From the NCBI GenBank assembly GCA_033064195.1, contig JARBJD010000373.1:1-64000 (forward strand): a stretch of DNA of 64,000 bases, in the 5' to 3' direction. Below the pieces are notes generated by a model. The model did not search any database, was not told the origin of the DNA, and saw nothing but the letters and a program-made list of their open reading frames with translations. This document shows positions 43,709-55,078 of this stretch, piece by piece (within the stretch, counting starts at the first letter, position 1; each line of letters starts with the position of its first letter). The DNA is from Blattamonas nauphoetae. Its lineage: Eukaryota > Preaxostyla > Oxymonadida. The position numbers and the translations under genes are program-made.

Positions 43709-45829
43709 TTTCGCAGTGTCTCTCTCAAAAACGTCCATCGCTTGTGACCTCTCCTTCTGGTTGACAATCAGTAAAACAGGAATGATATTTCTGACGCGTT
43801 CGAAAGATCTAACCACATTGGAGAGAAAGTGTCTTCAACACGTTCATATTCTTCTATATCGAAGAACAATCTCAGAAAAAACTCCAGTGAAACGGACACA
43901 AACAAATGAAGTGGGAAGAAAGAGCATTTGAAGTGTATACTGCCCGACACGACGACCTGATCCGGCTGTAATTTTTGTTTTTTGACATAACAAGAGAGAG
44001 TTGAGAGTTCCTTTTTCACTATCATCAACTACCTTGAGTTATCCATCTCTGTGATTTTTTTGGAAAACCAACAGTGAAAAATAAGAGAGAATGACATGAA
44101 ATGCTACTGTAGGGGGACATACTCCGAACGACATGACACGTGATTCACATCCGATATCACTCCTGCATGGATCCAAGATTGTGAATGTCAAGAGAATGAT
44201 AGAAGCAGATGAAATGAAGAAAAGGAGAAGGAAGATTAGAGTCAACTCGCTCGCTCCATAACTGTGTCAATGTAGTATCCAAGGACACCGATGCGGTGAA
44301 CACAGACGATCAACAGGTAGTTGTGAAATGAAAAGGCCAGCCACAGCACGAAACCATCAAGACATTGCATTCTGTTCGAATTGGATTCAAAAACGTGTCA
44401 TACTGTTCAGCTGTTCATCGAAATGGAGCCATCAAAATCAAAAAATCACACTGTTTCTTCCAGCGATTCGTCAAAGTGTATCGAATTGGTCTTCACAAAG
44501 CGCACAGAGTTCCTCACATTCTTCTCCATCATTTTCAAAATCGCCACGCCTTTGAAAATGAGACTCTTTCGAAATGTTTCTTTCTTGAGCTTTGTCAGTT
44601 TGGTGTTGTGAAGAATCTGTGTGAGAATTGACTAGATAAATTCAAGAAGTCACAAAGAGAAAAGACACACCACGCTGAGAATCAAGGTTGTGTATTCATC
44701 TCAGCAAACTTGGGATTTGGTGATGTGCAGGGATGAGTTGAAACTGAAAACTTGTCGTGACGGAAGAGATCATTGACGGAAAACAATACCTTGATCATTC
44801 GTCACATTTCGCACTGAGGGAAAGATGGACCCTCACCACCACTCACGGGTCCTTCTCAGTGATAATACTGGTTGAAACAAGAAACTGGATATAACTTCCA
44901 AGAATCAAACAGATCAATATCGGTCAGAAATACGTTCAATCAATCTTTTTCGACTTTAACCTCATCAAATACATTTCGTGAACGTTCGTTTCAATTCTTT
45001 TTGAAAATTATGCGATTTACGTCACAATAGACTTCCTTCATCCAAAAATCGTGGGAGGTGAGAACTCGATCCCACAAGAAAGTAATGAAAACATCGTTCT
45101 CTCATTCTGTAATTTACTCCTCGAGTGATACTCTCGTAAAGTTAAAACAATTTAAAGTTACAGGGATCGAGCAGGATGAGGTGAATCACGTGTCATGTCG
45201 CGAAGAGCATGTCCATCATTAATTTTGTTTTACAGTTTTCACGTCATTCAGAATTTTTTGGTGTCCAATTTTTTGTCACAAGGTGTTGAACTCTCTCAAT
45301 TATCATTGATAGAAAATTAAAAAATATAGTCTCTTTATTCGGAAAAATAAAACCGTTTTACAGCCGGATCAAGACGTCGTGTCGGGTAGTATAAACCGTG
45401 CTGGGTTTGTTTGTTGTGTTTGGGGAGAAAATAAGGAGATGAAAGGTTGCGAAGTGGTGAGTCGCATCCTCTGTTCCTCCTGATCTCGCGATTGGTTGAT
45501 GGGAAACTGCTGTCTTCCTGCTTGTTCCTTCGCATTCGGCACTTTTGTTTTCTGTTGGGTGTTCATCGAAGGGTGTGTGCCAATTGACAGTAACAACGCC
45601 AAACAATCCACAGCAACGGTGGAGACGGATTGGAGCAAGCTCAGCGCAAATTGAAAGGGATAACCAAGTGTTCAGTATCTGGTTGAGACAATCCTGAGAA
45701 GGGAAGAGGTCTTCCTCCCAACTTTCGATTCAACAAAAATCAATCGGCTCCAACCTCGATTCATCATTTGCGGGCATTTTTGTTTTCAGTTCACTCCATA
45801 TTGACTGTCCATGAGGCGGAGTGAGATCA
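43709..45829. other. Long gene-poor spacer
   Basis: About 2.1 kb of AT-rich sequence. Short frames exist (for example 44381-44611) but have no recognisable motif. I see no RNA gene or repeat apart from simple A/T runs. Confidence 0.4.
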
Positions 45830-45838
45830 GTTCGTGAG

Positions 45839-48484
45839 GGGTAGGTCTAGGCTCAGATCTGGAAAAGTCTAGACGCAGATCTGCAGATCGGTCTAGACGC
45901 AGATCTCGAAGTCTACACGCAGATCTCTCTTGTTTTGGTTCATTTCGACTTAAAAATGTTTGCAATCAATAAATTCGACGTGAAATGTGAATTTTGTGTT
46001 GATAATCTCGCTTTTTCTGGCTTTGCAGCTTCGAGTTTGGTTCAGAGTTGATCTCACCCTTGAAAGAGAGAGACGCGCTCAAAATGAAGTGAAATGGAGG
46101 TTATGATATTTCAAACTGGTTGGTCGGCTGGTGCAAGGATTTTCCGATCCACTCTCCCTTTGGTCTCGCTTGCCGCCGCTGTTGCTTCCTCTTATCAATC
46201 TCATGTGTTCCTCGATGTTCCAGCGATTCAGAAGGACGGATCTGTGGTTCTAGAAGTGAGAGAACGAAAGGAAGGGGTCTTGGAGGGTGGATACGCACAG
46301 TCTGGCTCTTGGAGGGAGTGGGGGAAGTGGGATGAACTTTGTGTCACTACGAACGTGGATCGCGGGAAATGGTGCAGCAGCCAGTTGTGGAAGAGCGATT
46401 GGTGAGCGGGCGATTGTATCGTCTCCGTCGATCGACACACGGCGACCTTGGATGGGAAGTGTGGATTGTTCGTCTTAATCAACAGGACGAATCGTATTGT
46501 TAATATCGTCCATCGTCGCTTTCACTCCCAAACGCAGCAGATCATCCGCCAATGTGAAATAGTTCTTCGTATTCAGATCTTTGGCAGCCTGCTTTGCCGT
46601 GTCGTTCGTTTCCACATTCCGTGAGTTGAGTTGTTGATTCAGGATCGGAAGTTGAAATTTCTGCGAATAACGAGGCGGACGAGTCATTTTGGAGTGGCCC
46701 AGACCAATCCATTCTCTGTCTCTCGTTCGTACGGTCGGATAGATCAATTCATGCGAAACAGACCCATCCAATGTCACTGAGTGACCACGAGGATGTGGAA
46801 TGGTATTCTGGACAACGGAGAAGGCGGGTTTGAAGAGGTTGGGATGGAGGTTGCGCGTGAACCAGTGATCGGATGTTCAGTCTTCAATTGTCGCTCGGGC
46901 GGAAGGTGAAGGGTTCAGGTTTTTGTTGATCAGTGCTGAGTATAGGGAAAGTATGAGATGAATCCCGAAACAATGATGAGTGGGAGAGAGAAATGAAGAG
47001 AACGTGCGGAGAAAAATGAGAGCTTGAAAGGGAAACAAACATTTTGATGCTTTTGGGAAAGATAATGGATAAGAAAACTCCGCGTTTTTGATTTAACGGA
47101 ATGATTCGTTGTTGGTGTCTTCTTCAAACGGCAGATCTGAAGTGAAGATTATTGAGTAGAGATAACATGAAGGGGAGTGAAAAAGACATACATCCTGTCA
47201 AGATAACAATGAGAACAGTACCATAGCTCCACATATCGGTCGGCTTTCTTTCGTATTCCCCTCCAACTAGAATCTGAAGATGAATCAAGTGTGTTTAGAC
47301 CTCTAGAGTCGTAGAGTTGGGTGTTTCACATGGCTTCTTGAGGAGGACATTCTTATCAAGCAGAAGATTTGCTGGTTTCAGATCCCTTAGCCTTATAAAA
47401 GTGGTTGAACGATGTCCATGTCTCAGTCTTTTCTTAACTTCATCCTCCTTTCCTCTTGCTCTTCATTCGTGATCTATTCCGTCCTTTCTCACTACGGAAA
47501 CATATGATTGAACTGAGTCGTGGAAATATCTTGTTTGGGCTATCGTCCGCTGTCCGTCAGGCAATTTCCCTCTTTCCTGGTCTTTCTCATTCTGTTGTCC
47601 AGAGCCTTGCAATTTTGTTCTTCTTTGGTTTCTTGTTTCATCATTCAGCGTTTGTTCTTCTGCAGTCTCTCTCAGTCTTCGTTCACTCTCCTCCGACTCT
47701 CTTTCTTCTCATCGTCGCCTTCTTCGCTCCTTTTCGCACTTTTCTTCCAGGTTTCTCATTCATTGCCATCCTGGTTTCATTGTTCTTCTTTCAGGTGGGT
47801 AGCAATTATCAGCCATGAGCGGAGGAGACTGGTTCCTGATCAAAATCGATTGAGGTGTGTAGGAAACGAGAGGGTCATCAAGATGAAGAAAGATGGGAAG
47901 GGAATGACCAGGACAACGATGAGATGCTTCTGAGGAATTCAAGAGAGATATTTGAAGTAGAGAAGGGCATACGATTGGTGAATGAATTGTGGATTCGAAG
48001 AGGAGATCCTGGAGGATGGATGAGGAGATCAGTGATAGTGAACTTAGAGACATGAGGAGAGATGATAGCTGGTGAAATTGAATGCAGACTTTTACACAGG
48101 CATTGATAAACGCGAGATGCTGGTGGAAGTCAGCAGTGAGAACGACAATGCTGAAAACGAGTATGGAACAGGAATATAAGAACAAACACTTGCTGGTGAG
48201 CATCCAGCCAGGAGCAGTTATTCGTTGTCCTGGTGATGAGACTTGATCAACCCAAGCCCTGATCGATATTCGAAACAACAGTAGGAGGAATGTCGGAAAG
48301 TGAAGTGAAAAGCCAAAAAAACAGGATATGATGTCTATATTTTGGTTTGAGAAGATTAAAATGTGATACAAAGTCGAAAATAACACGAATACAGAGAGAT
48401 CTGCGTGTAGACTTTTAGATCTGCGCCTAGACCTATCTGCAGATCTGCGTCTAGACTTTTTCGGATCTGAGCCTAGACCTACCC
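45839..48484. mobile_element. Mutator-like element with 92-bp TIRs and a 9-bp target duplication
   Basis: The ends at 45839-45930 and 48393-48484 are inverted copies with a few mismatches, starting GGGTAGGTCTAGGCTCAGAT. Inside each TIR the motif TCTAGACGCAGATCT is iterated about four times. An exact 9-bp direct repeat, GTTCGTGAG, flanks it (45830-45838 and 48485-48493). A 9-bp duplication with long TIRs is the signature of Mutator-like elements. No transposase was found; the interior holds a decayed kinase gene, so it resembles a gene-carrying (Pack-type) element. Confidence 0.75.
46475..47388 (-). pseudogene. Decayed protein kinase carried in the Mutator-like element
   Basis: Minus-strand kinase landmarks occur in the right order. 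The catalytic loop RLRDLKPANLLLDKNVLL is at about 47388-47341 (Leu replaces His of HRD). Next comes EYERKPTDMWSYGTVLIVIL at about 47250-47190, the alpha-F region with its D.WS motif. The end of the C-lobe, LNPSPSARATIED, is at about 46918-46880, followed by an in-frame TGA and then TSDHWFTR. A tail rich in Asn/Thr/Lys continues to a stop at 46475. No DFG can be read between the first two blocks, and frames change between blocks. Group unclear; no N-lobe recognised. Confidence 0.6.
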
Positions 48485-48682
48485 GTTCGTGAGCATCATA
48501 AGTTCTCGTCGCTTGCACTATATTGGACATTCCCACCCCTCATGTTGTGTTTGTGGAGCTTGATCCCATCCGACCACCCCGAGATACAGGGGTTCTATCT
48601 TCAGATGTGACGTTTTCAAGAAGTGATGGGAAGGGTGCTTGAAAAAGAAGACAATTTTGGAGATGATGGTGTCAGTGATTGG

Positions 48683-50124
48683 CTATTCCATGAAATTGTA
48701 AGATTCTGTTCCTCCCTTCAGTGTTGGCTTGGTGGTGAAGGTGAGTGAATGGGTTGTGACAGAAACAGAGGGATGACGAAGAGTGATCGCAAATCGGAAC
48801 GGCAGCGGGAGATTGGTGAAAAAGGCGGAGATCACAGCTCCGTCATCCAAAAGTTTGATAGTTCGTTTTCCATCTCGACAATCCGCTTCCAGCACGACCT
48901 GGATGGTCTGTCGTTGAGGAGGAGGTGCTGCATTCGCTTGAGCAGGGGCTGGTGGGGTGTAATCCTGTCCCCAGGTCGCTGTTCCATGTTCTTCGATAAA
49001 GATATCAATTTGTGTTCCCGTGTAAACAAGATGCGCACTGACGGCTCCGATAAAATATTCACGATATGAATGGGTGATTGTGAATGACAGCTGGGCGACA
49101 TCGGATGAGATGAGAGGAGAAAAGAGGGTTTTGGGGATGAAGTTTGTCTGTTTGTTTTCTGGTCGTTGCCGAAGTGTGAATGTGTTGCCTGTTTTGATGA
49201 TGAAATCCTCGTCGAAGAGTTCAATAGCATCTGCCCCAGTTTTGGACCATCGCTGGAATCGAGATTCGCGGAGGAGGTCAGATCTCCGATTTTCATCGAG
49301 ACTTCTCAAGATGGGATCATACTTCATCATCCAGCTGTTTATCTTTCCGAACTGGTCGGCTATCTGCGTTGCCATGTTGCACATGGTTGTTTGAAGATGG
49401 AGTAGCCGTTCGTTCATTTCATTCATTTGGTTTTCCATCGTCGTTTTGTTTTGAGAGTTGTGATGACAATGTTCTGTGATATGAAACTCACGTGATCCGA
49501 GAGTATTCTGAATCAATGTGACCAAACTGGATGCAATGCTCTGAAAGACAATGGAAGGTGAGGATGAGTCGAAAAAAGAACGAACTTTCAATCCAATCGA
49601 GCTGTGAGATGAGACAATGTCAATGAGAATCGACGCAAGACCACACGATTCTGCAATCGCACAGCGAGTTGGGAGTTCATCCAGATCTGACGAGAAGAGA
49701 CAACGAGAGATGAGAAGCGAGTTCAAAGATATATCACTCAAGAAGACTCAAGGAAGAAAACGACGAAGCGATGATAGATTTGAAAAGGGAGAAGGTCTGC
49801 TCATGAATATCAAACCTGATTCAAAAAGTGTCCGAATCTGAGAAAGAATTGGCAAAATCTCTTTTTCAGAGGAACAATTTCGAAGCGATGAACAATATCC
49901 CCGAATCACTTCTTCCTGCATCCACACATAGAATAGATGAAGTAAAGGATGAATAAAAGACATTCATGAAGAATACCGAGGAAGAAAGAGCAAAAACAAC
50001 GATGAAGAGAGCGGACGAGAAGACATACAATATTGGACAAAGTTGGGCCAGAAGAAGACAGAGGATCACGCGGGAGAGGTGCAGAAGCAGATTCAACATG
50101 TTGCATGCATGAATGGGATGACAT
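48683..50124 (-). CDS. Three-exon gene: helical N-terminus, coiled coil, beta-rich C-terminal domain (399 aa)
   Basis: Exons 50124-50029, 49915-49816 and 49686-48683 join in phase across introns of 113 nt (GTATGT...ATGCAG) and 129 nt (GTTTGA...CGTCAG), giving 399 residues. The N-terminus has a helical stretch (KEILPILSQIRTLFESD, then AIAESCGLASILIDIVSSH) like an ARM/HEAT repeat. The middle is a Met/Asn/Gln-rich coiled coil (NQMNEMNERLLHLQTTMCNM). The C-terminal 180 residues are beta-strand-rich (QLSFTITHSYREYFIGAVSA; IQVVLEADCRDGKRTIKLLD; PLPFRFAITLRHPSVSVTTH), with a SPRY/beta-sandwich feel that I cannot confirm. The start is the first ATG in exon 1; the frame is open further upstream towards the transposon at 50175, which may have cut off an earlier exon. 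Confidence 0.6.
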
Positions 50125-50174
50125 GAGACTGATTTCAGAGATGAGCTTGATCGTCCCATGAAACTTGTGAATCA

Positions 50175-52205
50175 TAGGCTTGTCTGACCGGCACTGACCG
50201 GTCAGTTTTCACCGAAAAGTACTGACGGTCACTGACCGGAGAAATTCTGAAACCCGTAATAGAGAGTTATCATTTCTCCGAAGTGTTCTCTTTTTAAACT
50301 TTGTTTTTGAGGATTTTTAACTGACAAGTGTGAGAGACGATGAAACAGGTGCTAAATTGACTCAATTCGTGAGAATTACAGCATTGCCAACATAAAACAA
50401 CCAACCGATATCTCTGATAGATTATAAGTCGTCAAAAAGAAGATCAATGGGTTCGATCCGACATACATTTCATTGACAAGTTTCTTGTGAAATAGTCATT
50501 AATATAACAGATTTGTAATCCATATGTAGTCACTTGTTGAAGTGGGAGACTCCGAAAGTGCAAAGAAAGTAATAAATGGCTTTGGTGTGTTGTTTTCTTC
50601 AAAAGTTGCATTTCTTCTCTCCTTCACTCCTCTCCTAGCATCACAGTTCTCAGTCGTCTATCTCTGTCTAGAAATCCACTCTCGATCCGATGAGTGTTCA
50701 CGGCTGTCACGGCACCAGTAGATGCAACTTCGACACTCATCAATCAAGTCCTCTCGGTTCTGTGCATTCATTCTTGCGCACTTCGGTCATGTTGAAGACC
50801 TGGTTCACCCAGTCAACAACTGGATCTTCGGTGTACACATCCTTCCCGCGAATCGACGAGTCGGCAACATTCACAACTTTCAAAATGATCTCCAAAAGTT
50901 GGAGGCGATTGGCGTCTCCCTTCCCGTTCATCGATTCCATGCAGAATGTAGAAAGCGGGGATGAGGATATTCACACTGCGAGTTTGGAAGCCGTCTCGTA
51001 CGCTGAGTGGGGTGAAGGTGGAGAGGGAGGTGTGTGTGCTGAGTTTGGATGGCGAAGCGGGCACCTCGTGGAGAGTGTCGAGGAGTATATCGAGCGGGAT
51101 ACGAGCCGTTGATTTGATGAGAGTATATAGGATGTTTTCGTGGAGTTGAATGAATGAGGAGACGGGAAGTGTTCAGAATGCGACTGTTTTCGTTAAGCTA
51201 TCACAACTTGACGAAGCAATCGAAGAGTATGATGAGAGTGAGTTTTCACACGTTTTTTGTTTTCCTTTTGAATCTCCAGTGTCTTTAAACACCTTCAGGT
51301 CTTGTTTCTGAGAGATGGTCCAATAAACAATCATTCGAATCTCCTTATCGTCGCGTAATCTGTCGATAGAGAGATGGTCCAATAAACAATCATTAAAATG
51401 ACGTCGAAAAACATATGAAATGAGAAGAAACATGAATCACAGACCGATCCTTTCGTTTCATGTCGTTCCCTCAGTTTGAACGAAATTTGGTTGATATCTA
51501 CAACAGCTTGGATTCACTGTGGTAAATTGGGGAGAGAATCATGTTCAGCAACGCTGAACTTTCAATGGGTTCAGACAGACCAATGGTGGATCATCTGTGA
51601 GGAAGATCGATCACCAAGCTTTTCCGTCCACCTGCAGACACAAGTGAACCAAATAGAAACCAAAGGTTGGTGAAAGGTGATTATGCAGATAGAAATGGAG
51701 CCTTCAGCAAAGTGGCGGGCGGTGGTGGGGTTATTTGAGGTTAAACATTGAACTCATCTGGGAAGTGGCGTTTCTCAACGTGTTCGAAGGCTGTTGACAA
51801 TGTGTCAGTCACAAACACATTTGTTAAGAATCTTTACGCATTGATTGACAGAAGAGGAGCTGATGATGTGAGAGATGGGAGTGATGACTGATCTGCGCTT
51901 TAGCGTTCCATCTGAGATTCTTTTCTGATCTAAATAGTGAATATGACAGATAAAGAGAGACAAAATCGTGTCAAATGCATGATAAACCCAGAGAAGAACT
52001 CAGGAATGAAGAGGATGAGTTGAATTGCACCAATACTTGAAAGAAGGCTGCCAAACGGGTTCATTCTGCATATTCAAACGTGTATATCTTTCAGGTTGCC
52101 AAAGTTTTGCGAATAGCATGTGATTTAATGATTAGATGAGATCTGACCCATTGAAGAAATCTGGACTGACACTGACCGGTACTTTTGGCCGGTCAGACAA
52201 GCCTA
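50175..52205 (-). mobile_element. hAT-like unit 3 (2031 bp), inverted copy of unit 2
   Basis: Exactly as long as unit 2 and, in all stretches compared, its reverse complement. The flanks are GTGAATCA (50167-50174) and CTGAATCA (52206-52213), an 8-bp target duplication with one mismatch. It carries the same gene fragment (minus strand, about 50.74-51.16 kb). It lies directly upstream of the three-exon gene at 48683-50124 and 43 bases before the ATG of the fragment at 52249. The two copies form an inverted pair about 11 kb apart. Confidence 0.85.
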
Positions 52206-52248
52206 CTGAATCAGGGGAAACCCACTTAGTTGGGACAATCAGAGCGCA

Positions 52249-52433
52249 ATGACTATCTCATCAAACGGTATCCCTCATTTTCCCATCATTATCGTCTGAT
52301 TTATCCAGAATACTCTCCATTCGTGAAGTGGATTCCAAAAAAGCGGAATACTGTTGATTCTGATGCGCAAGTCTTCGTCTCTCTTGTCTCCATGATCAGA
52401 GATGGAAGAATCCTTCTGATCTCAACCACATGA
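52249..52433 (+). pseudogene. 5' fragment of a divergent helical-family gene
   Basis: Exon 52249-52267 (MTISSN) plus a 41-nt intron, GTATCC...TATCCAG (52268-52308), and exon 52309-52433 give EYSPFVKWIPKKRNTVDSDA, then FVSLVSMIRDGR. A stop follows after 47 residues. This matches the start of the gene at 62657 (EYSPFLNWNPNEPITVDSVS, FISLVSMVRDGY), including intron position, phase and length. The rest of the gene is missing. It is the truncated head of a paralogue, next to a transposon end. Confidence 0.6.
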
Positions 52434-52696
52434 CGATTTAAAACTCAATGTTCTATTCGCTCCAAGTTTCTCAGTGTTCTGTGAACATGCAGACCGACGG
52501 ACACTGTTCCTATTTCCAAGTATTCACAGAAAGTGTCTGAATGAGAATCCATCTCAAAAAAAGTAGGCGTAGAAGTGATCCGACCAAGAGTGACCGAGAC
52601 CACCCAAAAAAGAAAATGGAGTCAACATTGTGTGATATATCCAGAAACCATAGAAACAATCGGTGTCTTAGTTTCCTCCACGTGACAATCGCTGTC

Positions 52697-53779
52697 CTAC
52701 ATGTCCCTCCAATACGGAATATGCCCGCCACTCTGATCAATCATCCGTCCCCCCGTGGAGATGATGCAATCCATGAACGGCTCCCACACGCGGCGTCGCA
52801 GGAAGGCCTCCATTTCGTCTTCGACGCCTTCGTCCCGCAGTTTCGCCAGTCCCGGATGTTCTCGCATCCGAACACCTGAACGGCCATCGCGGGATCTGTT
52901 GAGCTCGTTTGCTAACTTCCAATTCTTGACACTGTCGATCAAACTTTGAAGAAGTGTCTTTGTCAACTTGTTGGTTTCGAAGAAGACCAGCGTGTCTGTG
53001 AAGGCCACAACGAATGAAGAGGTCACCACAAACTGGGAGAGCTCGTCCGGGAATTGTGAGTAATAGAAAAAATCCCCGAGCAGTTCGGTGAAATTGTCAG
53101 AATCTTTCGAATCGACAATGCAGCGTCGGTTGGTGTACACGAAGTCCAGAAAGGGTTGGATGGGATGGAGAAAGTTGTGTTTGAAGGTTTGGTCGAATGT
53201 GTCCAACGAAATGTGCCGTTCTTTGCAAACACTCATCTTCGGATGTGCATGCAAAAAATTCATGAACGCTCTCACAATTGAGATCAGAGACAATTCAGAA
53301 TTCGCCAAAAGATGGATGTCTTGTTCGTAGAATGACTGCGGGAGGAGAGTGAGGAATCCTGTGGCAAGAAAGTCAAAGCTTGCTTCTGACGTTGCGGAAC
53401 AGAGCACCAGACGGTCCAGAAACGACAAAGTTGCCTTGACAAGCTCTTTGTTGGGTGACGTGATGAGCGGAAGGATTGACTCGGTGAAACGAGAACAAGA
53501 ACCGTCGCGTGTGGGAACGAGTCCGAACAGAATCCTTTCGGTTGAGGCGCGATCTTTCATTTGAAGTGCGACCCTCTTCAAAAGAACACAAGCTTGTTCG
53601 GTTGCTTTGTCATCGAGCTTGTTTCCTTCTTTGATGAAGTCAACAAGCGACAGGAAGGGTTCCGATGATTGGGCGACAGTTTCGATGCGGTCGGGTTCGA
53701 TTCTCAGAAAAAGGGGTGTGGCATCTCGGTTGAAGGGGTCAATGGATCGGCTGTGATTTGAGAAAGAATTGGTTTCCAT
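52697..53779 (-). CDS. Helical-family protein D (360 aa)
   Basis: Starts at METNSFSNHS; the frame extends 15 codons upstream, through the promoter-like motif, so the shorter start is preferred. Family blocks: FLSLVDFIKEGNKLDDKATE, LFGLVPTRDGSCSRFTESIL, LLPQSFYEQDIHLL, HNFLHPIQPFLDFVYTNRR and FPDELSQFVVTSSFVVAFTD. The C-terminal block is altered: KLANELNRSRDGRSGVRMRE replaces the KRGQQIL region found in relatives, then AKLRDEGVEDEMEAFLRRRV follows. It ends GGHIPYWRDM. No introns. Divergently arranged with the beta-helix fragment at 53934. Function unknown. Confidence 0.7.
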   Translation of the reverse strand: METNSFSNHSRSIDPFNRDATPLFLRIEPDRIETVAQSSEPFLSLVDFIKEGNKLDDKATEQACVLLKRVALQMKDRASTERILFGLVPTRDGSCSRFTESILPLITSPNKELVKATLSFLDRLVLCSATSEASFDFLATGFLTLLPQSFYEQDIHLLANSELSLISIVRAFMNFLHAHPKMSVCKERHISLDTFDQTFKHNFLHPIQPFLDFVYTNRRCIVDSKDSDNFTELLGDFFYYSQFPDELSQFVVTSSFVVAFTDTLVFFETNKLTKTLLQSLIDSVKNWKLANELNRSRDGRSGVRMREHPGLAKLRDEGVEDEMEAFLRRRVWEPFMDCIISTGGRMIDQSGGHIPYWRDM

Positions 53780-53805
53780 TGAGCAAAGATCGAATTGATC
53801 TGATT

Positions 53806-53822
53806 CTGATCTAAACCATATC
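53806..53822 (-). promoter_or_regulatory. Family upstream motif, copy D
   Basis: On the minus strand GATATGGTTTAGATCAG, ending 26 nt before the ATG at 53779. Confidence 0.5.
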
Positions 53823-53933
53823 AAATAACATCAGAAAGGATGATCCACATCGACTCATCAGACAGTCCCTATAATGACCTAGATCGTTCTAACTGGAATC
53901 AGCGGTCTGTTAAGTGCTCTCACAATCCCAACG

Positions 53934-54830
53934 ATGGAAGGAAGCACACTGGAAACAGCAAGCATGACAATCGACGACGCATTGCTGCAGATAAATGCAG
54001 AAGCAACCGAGATTGTGATTGTGGGCGAAGGGAGGCTTGGAGAGGGAGTGGGAGTGTGGGGAGGGTATTTCGGCCTTTCTGGGGAGACGTCGATGAAGAC
54101 GCAGCTGAAAGTGAATGGAAAGCGGTCTGGGCAGACGGACGGAATCGTCGGTGGACTACATTCAGCCGAGCTTGGACTGCACAATCTTCGGATGACGGAG
54201 ATCGCCGCGTCTGATGGACTGTCGGGATTTCTGGTCTTCCTCTCCGACGCGTCGCTTTGGATCTCGAGATGTTCTGTGGAAGCGTCGGAGTCGCTGGGTG
54301 TCGTTCACTCGACTGGGCAGTCGTCAGTTGATGCTTCGGAGCTGACGATGAGAAGGGCAGCTTTCGCTTCGAGTGCATTCCTGCTGGTTGACGAGTCGAG
54401 CCTCTCTCTGACAGACTCGACGTGGACCGAGCTGCGAGCATCGACAGGATCGCTGGTTGATGTCAGTGGATGGCTGACCATGAACGTGGAGGTCTCTGGA
54501 GTCACAATCTCAGATTGTGTCTGTGCCGACACAAGCAAAGCATTGTTTTCGATTCGGTTGTCAGCTTGGACAGAACGGGAGCGACGCCAGATCGTGATCA
54601 AGGGAAGCTCGTTTGCAGGGTCAGCACTGTCGTCACCGTTTGTGCACGTGACGGGGAATGGACTTGGATGTGACCTCCTTTTCGTCTCGACCACAATGAG
54701 ATGGACAGGATGGACACCGGGCTTGTTGTCTCGAACAGGAACGACGATCGTGTGGACTGAGAGACAGCCGCTGGTGGTGCGACGAGGACTGAAGATGGAG
54801 AACTGTGCTTTTGTTGTCAAGAAACTCTGA
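53934..54830 (+). CDS. Beta-helix protein fragment (298 aa)
   Basis: An open frame with the composition and turns of the C-terminal beta-helix part of the giant proteins: GGLHSAELGLHNLRMTEIAA, SGQ/SVDASELTMRRAAF-like turns, SLVDVSGWLTMNVEVSGVTI, DCVCADTSKALFS and SPFVHVTGNGLGCDLLFVST. The first ATG is at 53934; the frame continues a little upstream through a hydrophobic stretch without an ATG. There is no signal peptide, membrane helix or kinase-like tail, so it is probably a detached fragment of a larger gene. Its neighbours on both sides are helical-family genes. Confidence 0.5.
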   Translation: MEGSTLETASMTIDDALLQINAEATEIVIVGEGRLGEGVGVWGGYFGLSGETSMKTQLKVNGKRSGQTDGIVGGLHSAELGLHNLRMTEIAASDGLSGFLVFLSDASLWISRCSVEASESLGVVHSTGQSSVDASELTMRRAAFASSAFLLVDESSLSLTDSTWTELRASTGSLVDVSGWLTMNVEVSGVTISDCVCADTSKALFSIRLSAWTERERRQIVIKGSSFAGSALSSPFVHVTGNGLGCDLLFVSTTMRWTGWTPGLLSRTGTTIVWTERQPLVVRRGLKMENCAFVVKKL

Positions 54831-55032
54831 CGTTGATTGTGAGCACTTTCGAAGTTGTTCACACTCACTCGATGGCAGCACACATTTGTCGACGCTTTTT
54901 GACTTCTTTTTCATCCACGAATCCAGAAATATCACTCTTTTTTCCAACTTATCGAATGAACCATCTTTATTGGGTGTATCAGGGAATATGACTGTCAAAG
55001 ATCCGAAATGACCTAAGTTTTGCTTTCACTAT

Positions 55033-55051
55033 TTCATTGTGGTTTGGATCA
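55033..55051 (+). promoter_or_regulatory. Family upstream motif, copy E
   Basis: TTCATTGTGGTTTGGATCA, the clearest copy, ending 27 nt before the ATG at 55079. Confidence 0.6.
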
Positions 55052-55078
55052 AAATTAGAAAACTGTTTTCCTCTCTCA

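Noticed and set aside
43768-45638. Short frames in the 43.7-45.8 kb spacer
   Set aside because: No motifs, no consistent frame, often without ATG; no better than chance.
47456-48536. Hydrophobic frames on both strands (47456-47818 plus, 47760-48536 minus)
   Set aside because: Pyrimidine-rich transposon interior; hydrophobicity follows from base bias and part of the minus frame lies in the TIR.
50440-50475. tRNA-like B box (GGTTCGATCC) in unit 3
   Set aside because: No A box, cloverleaf or acceptor stem around it; the same bases occur in unit 2 as transposon sequence.
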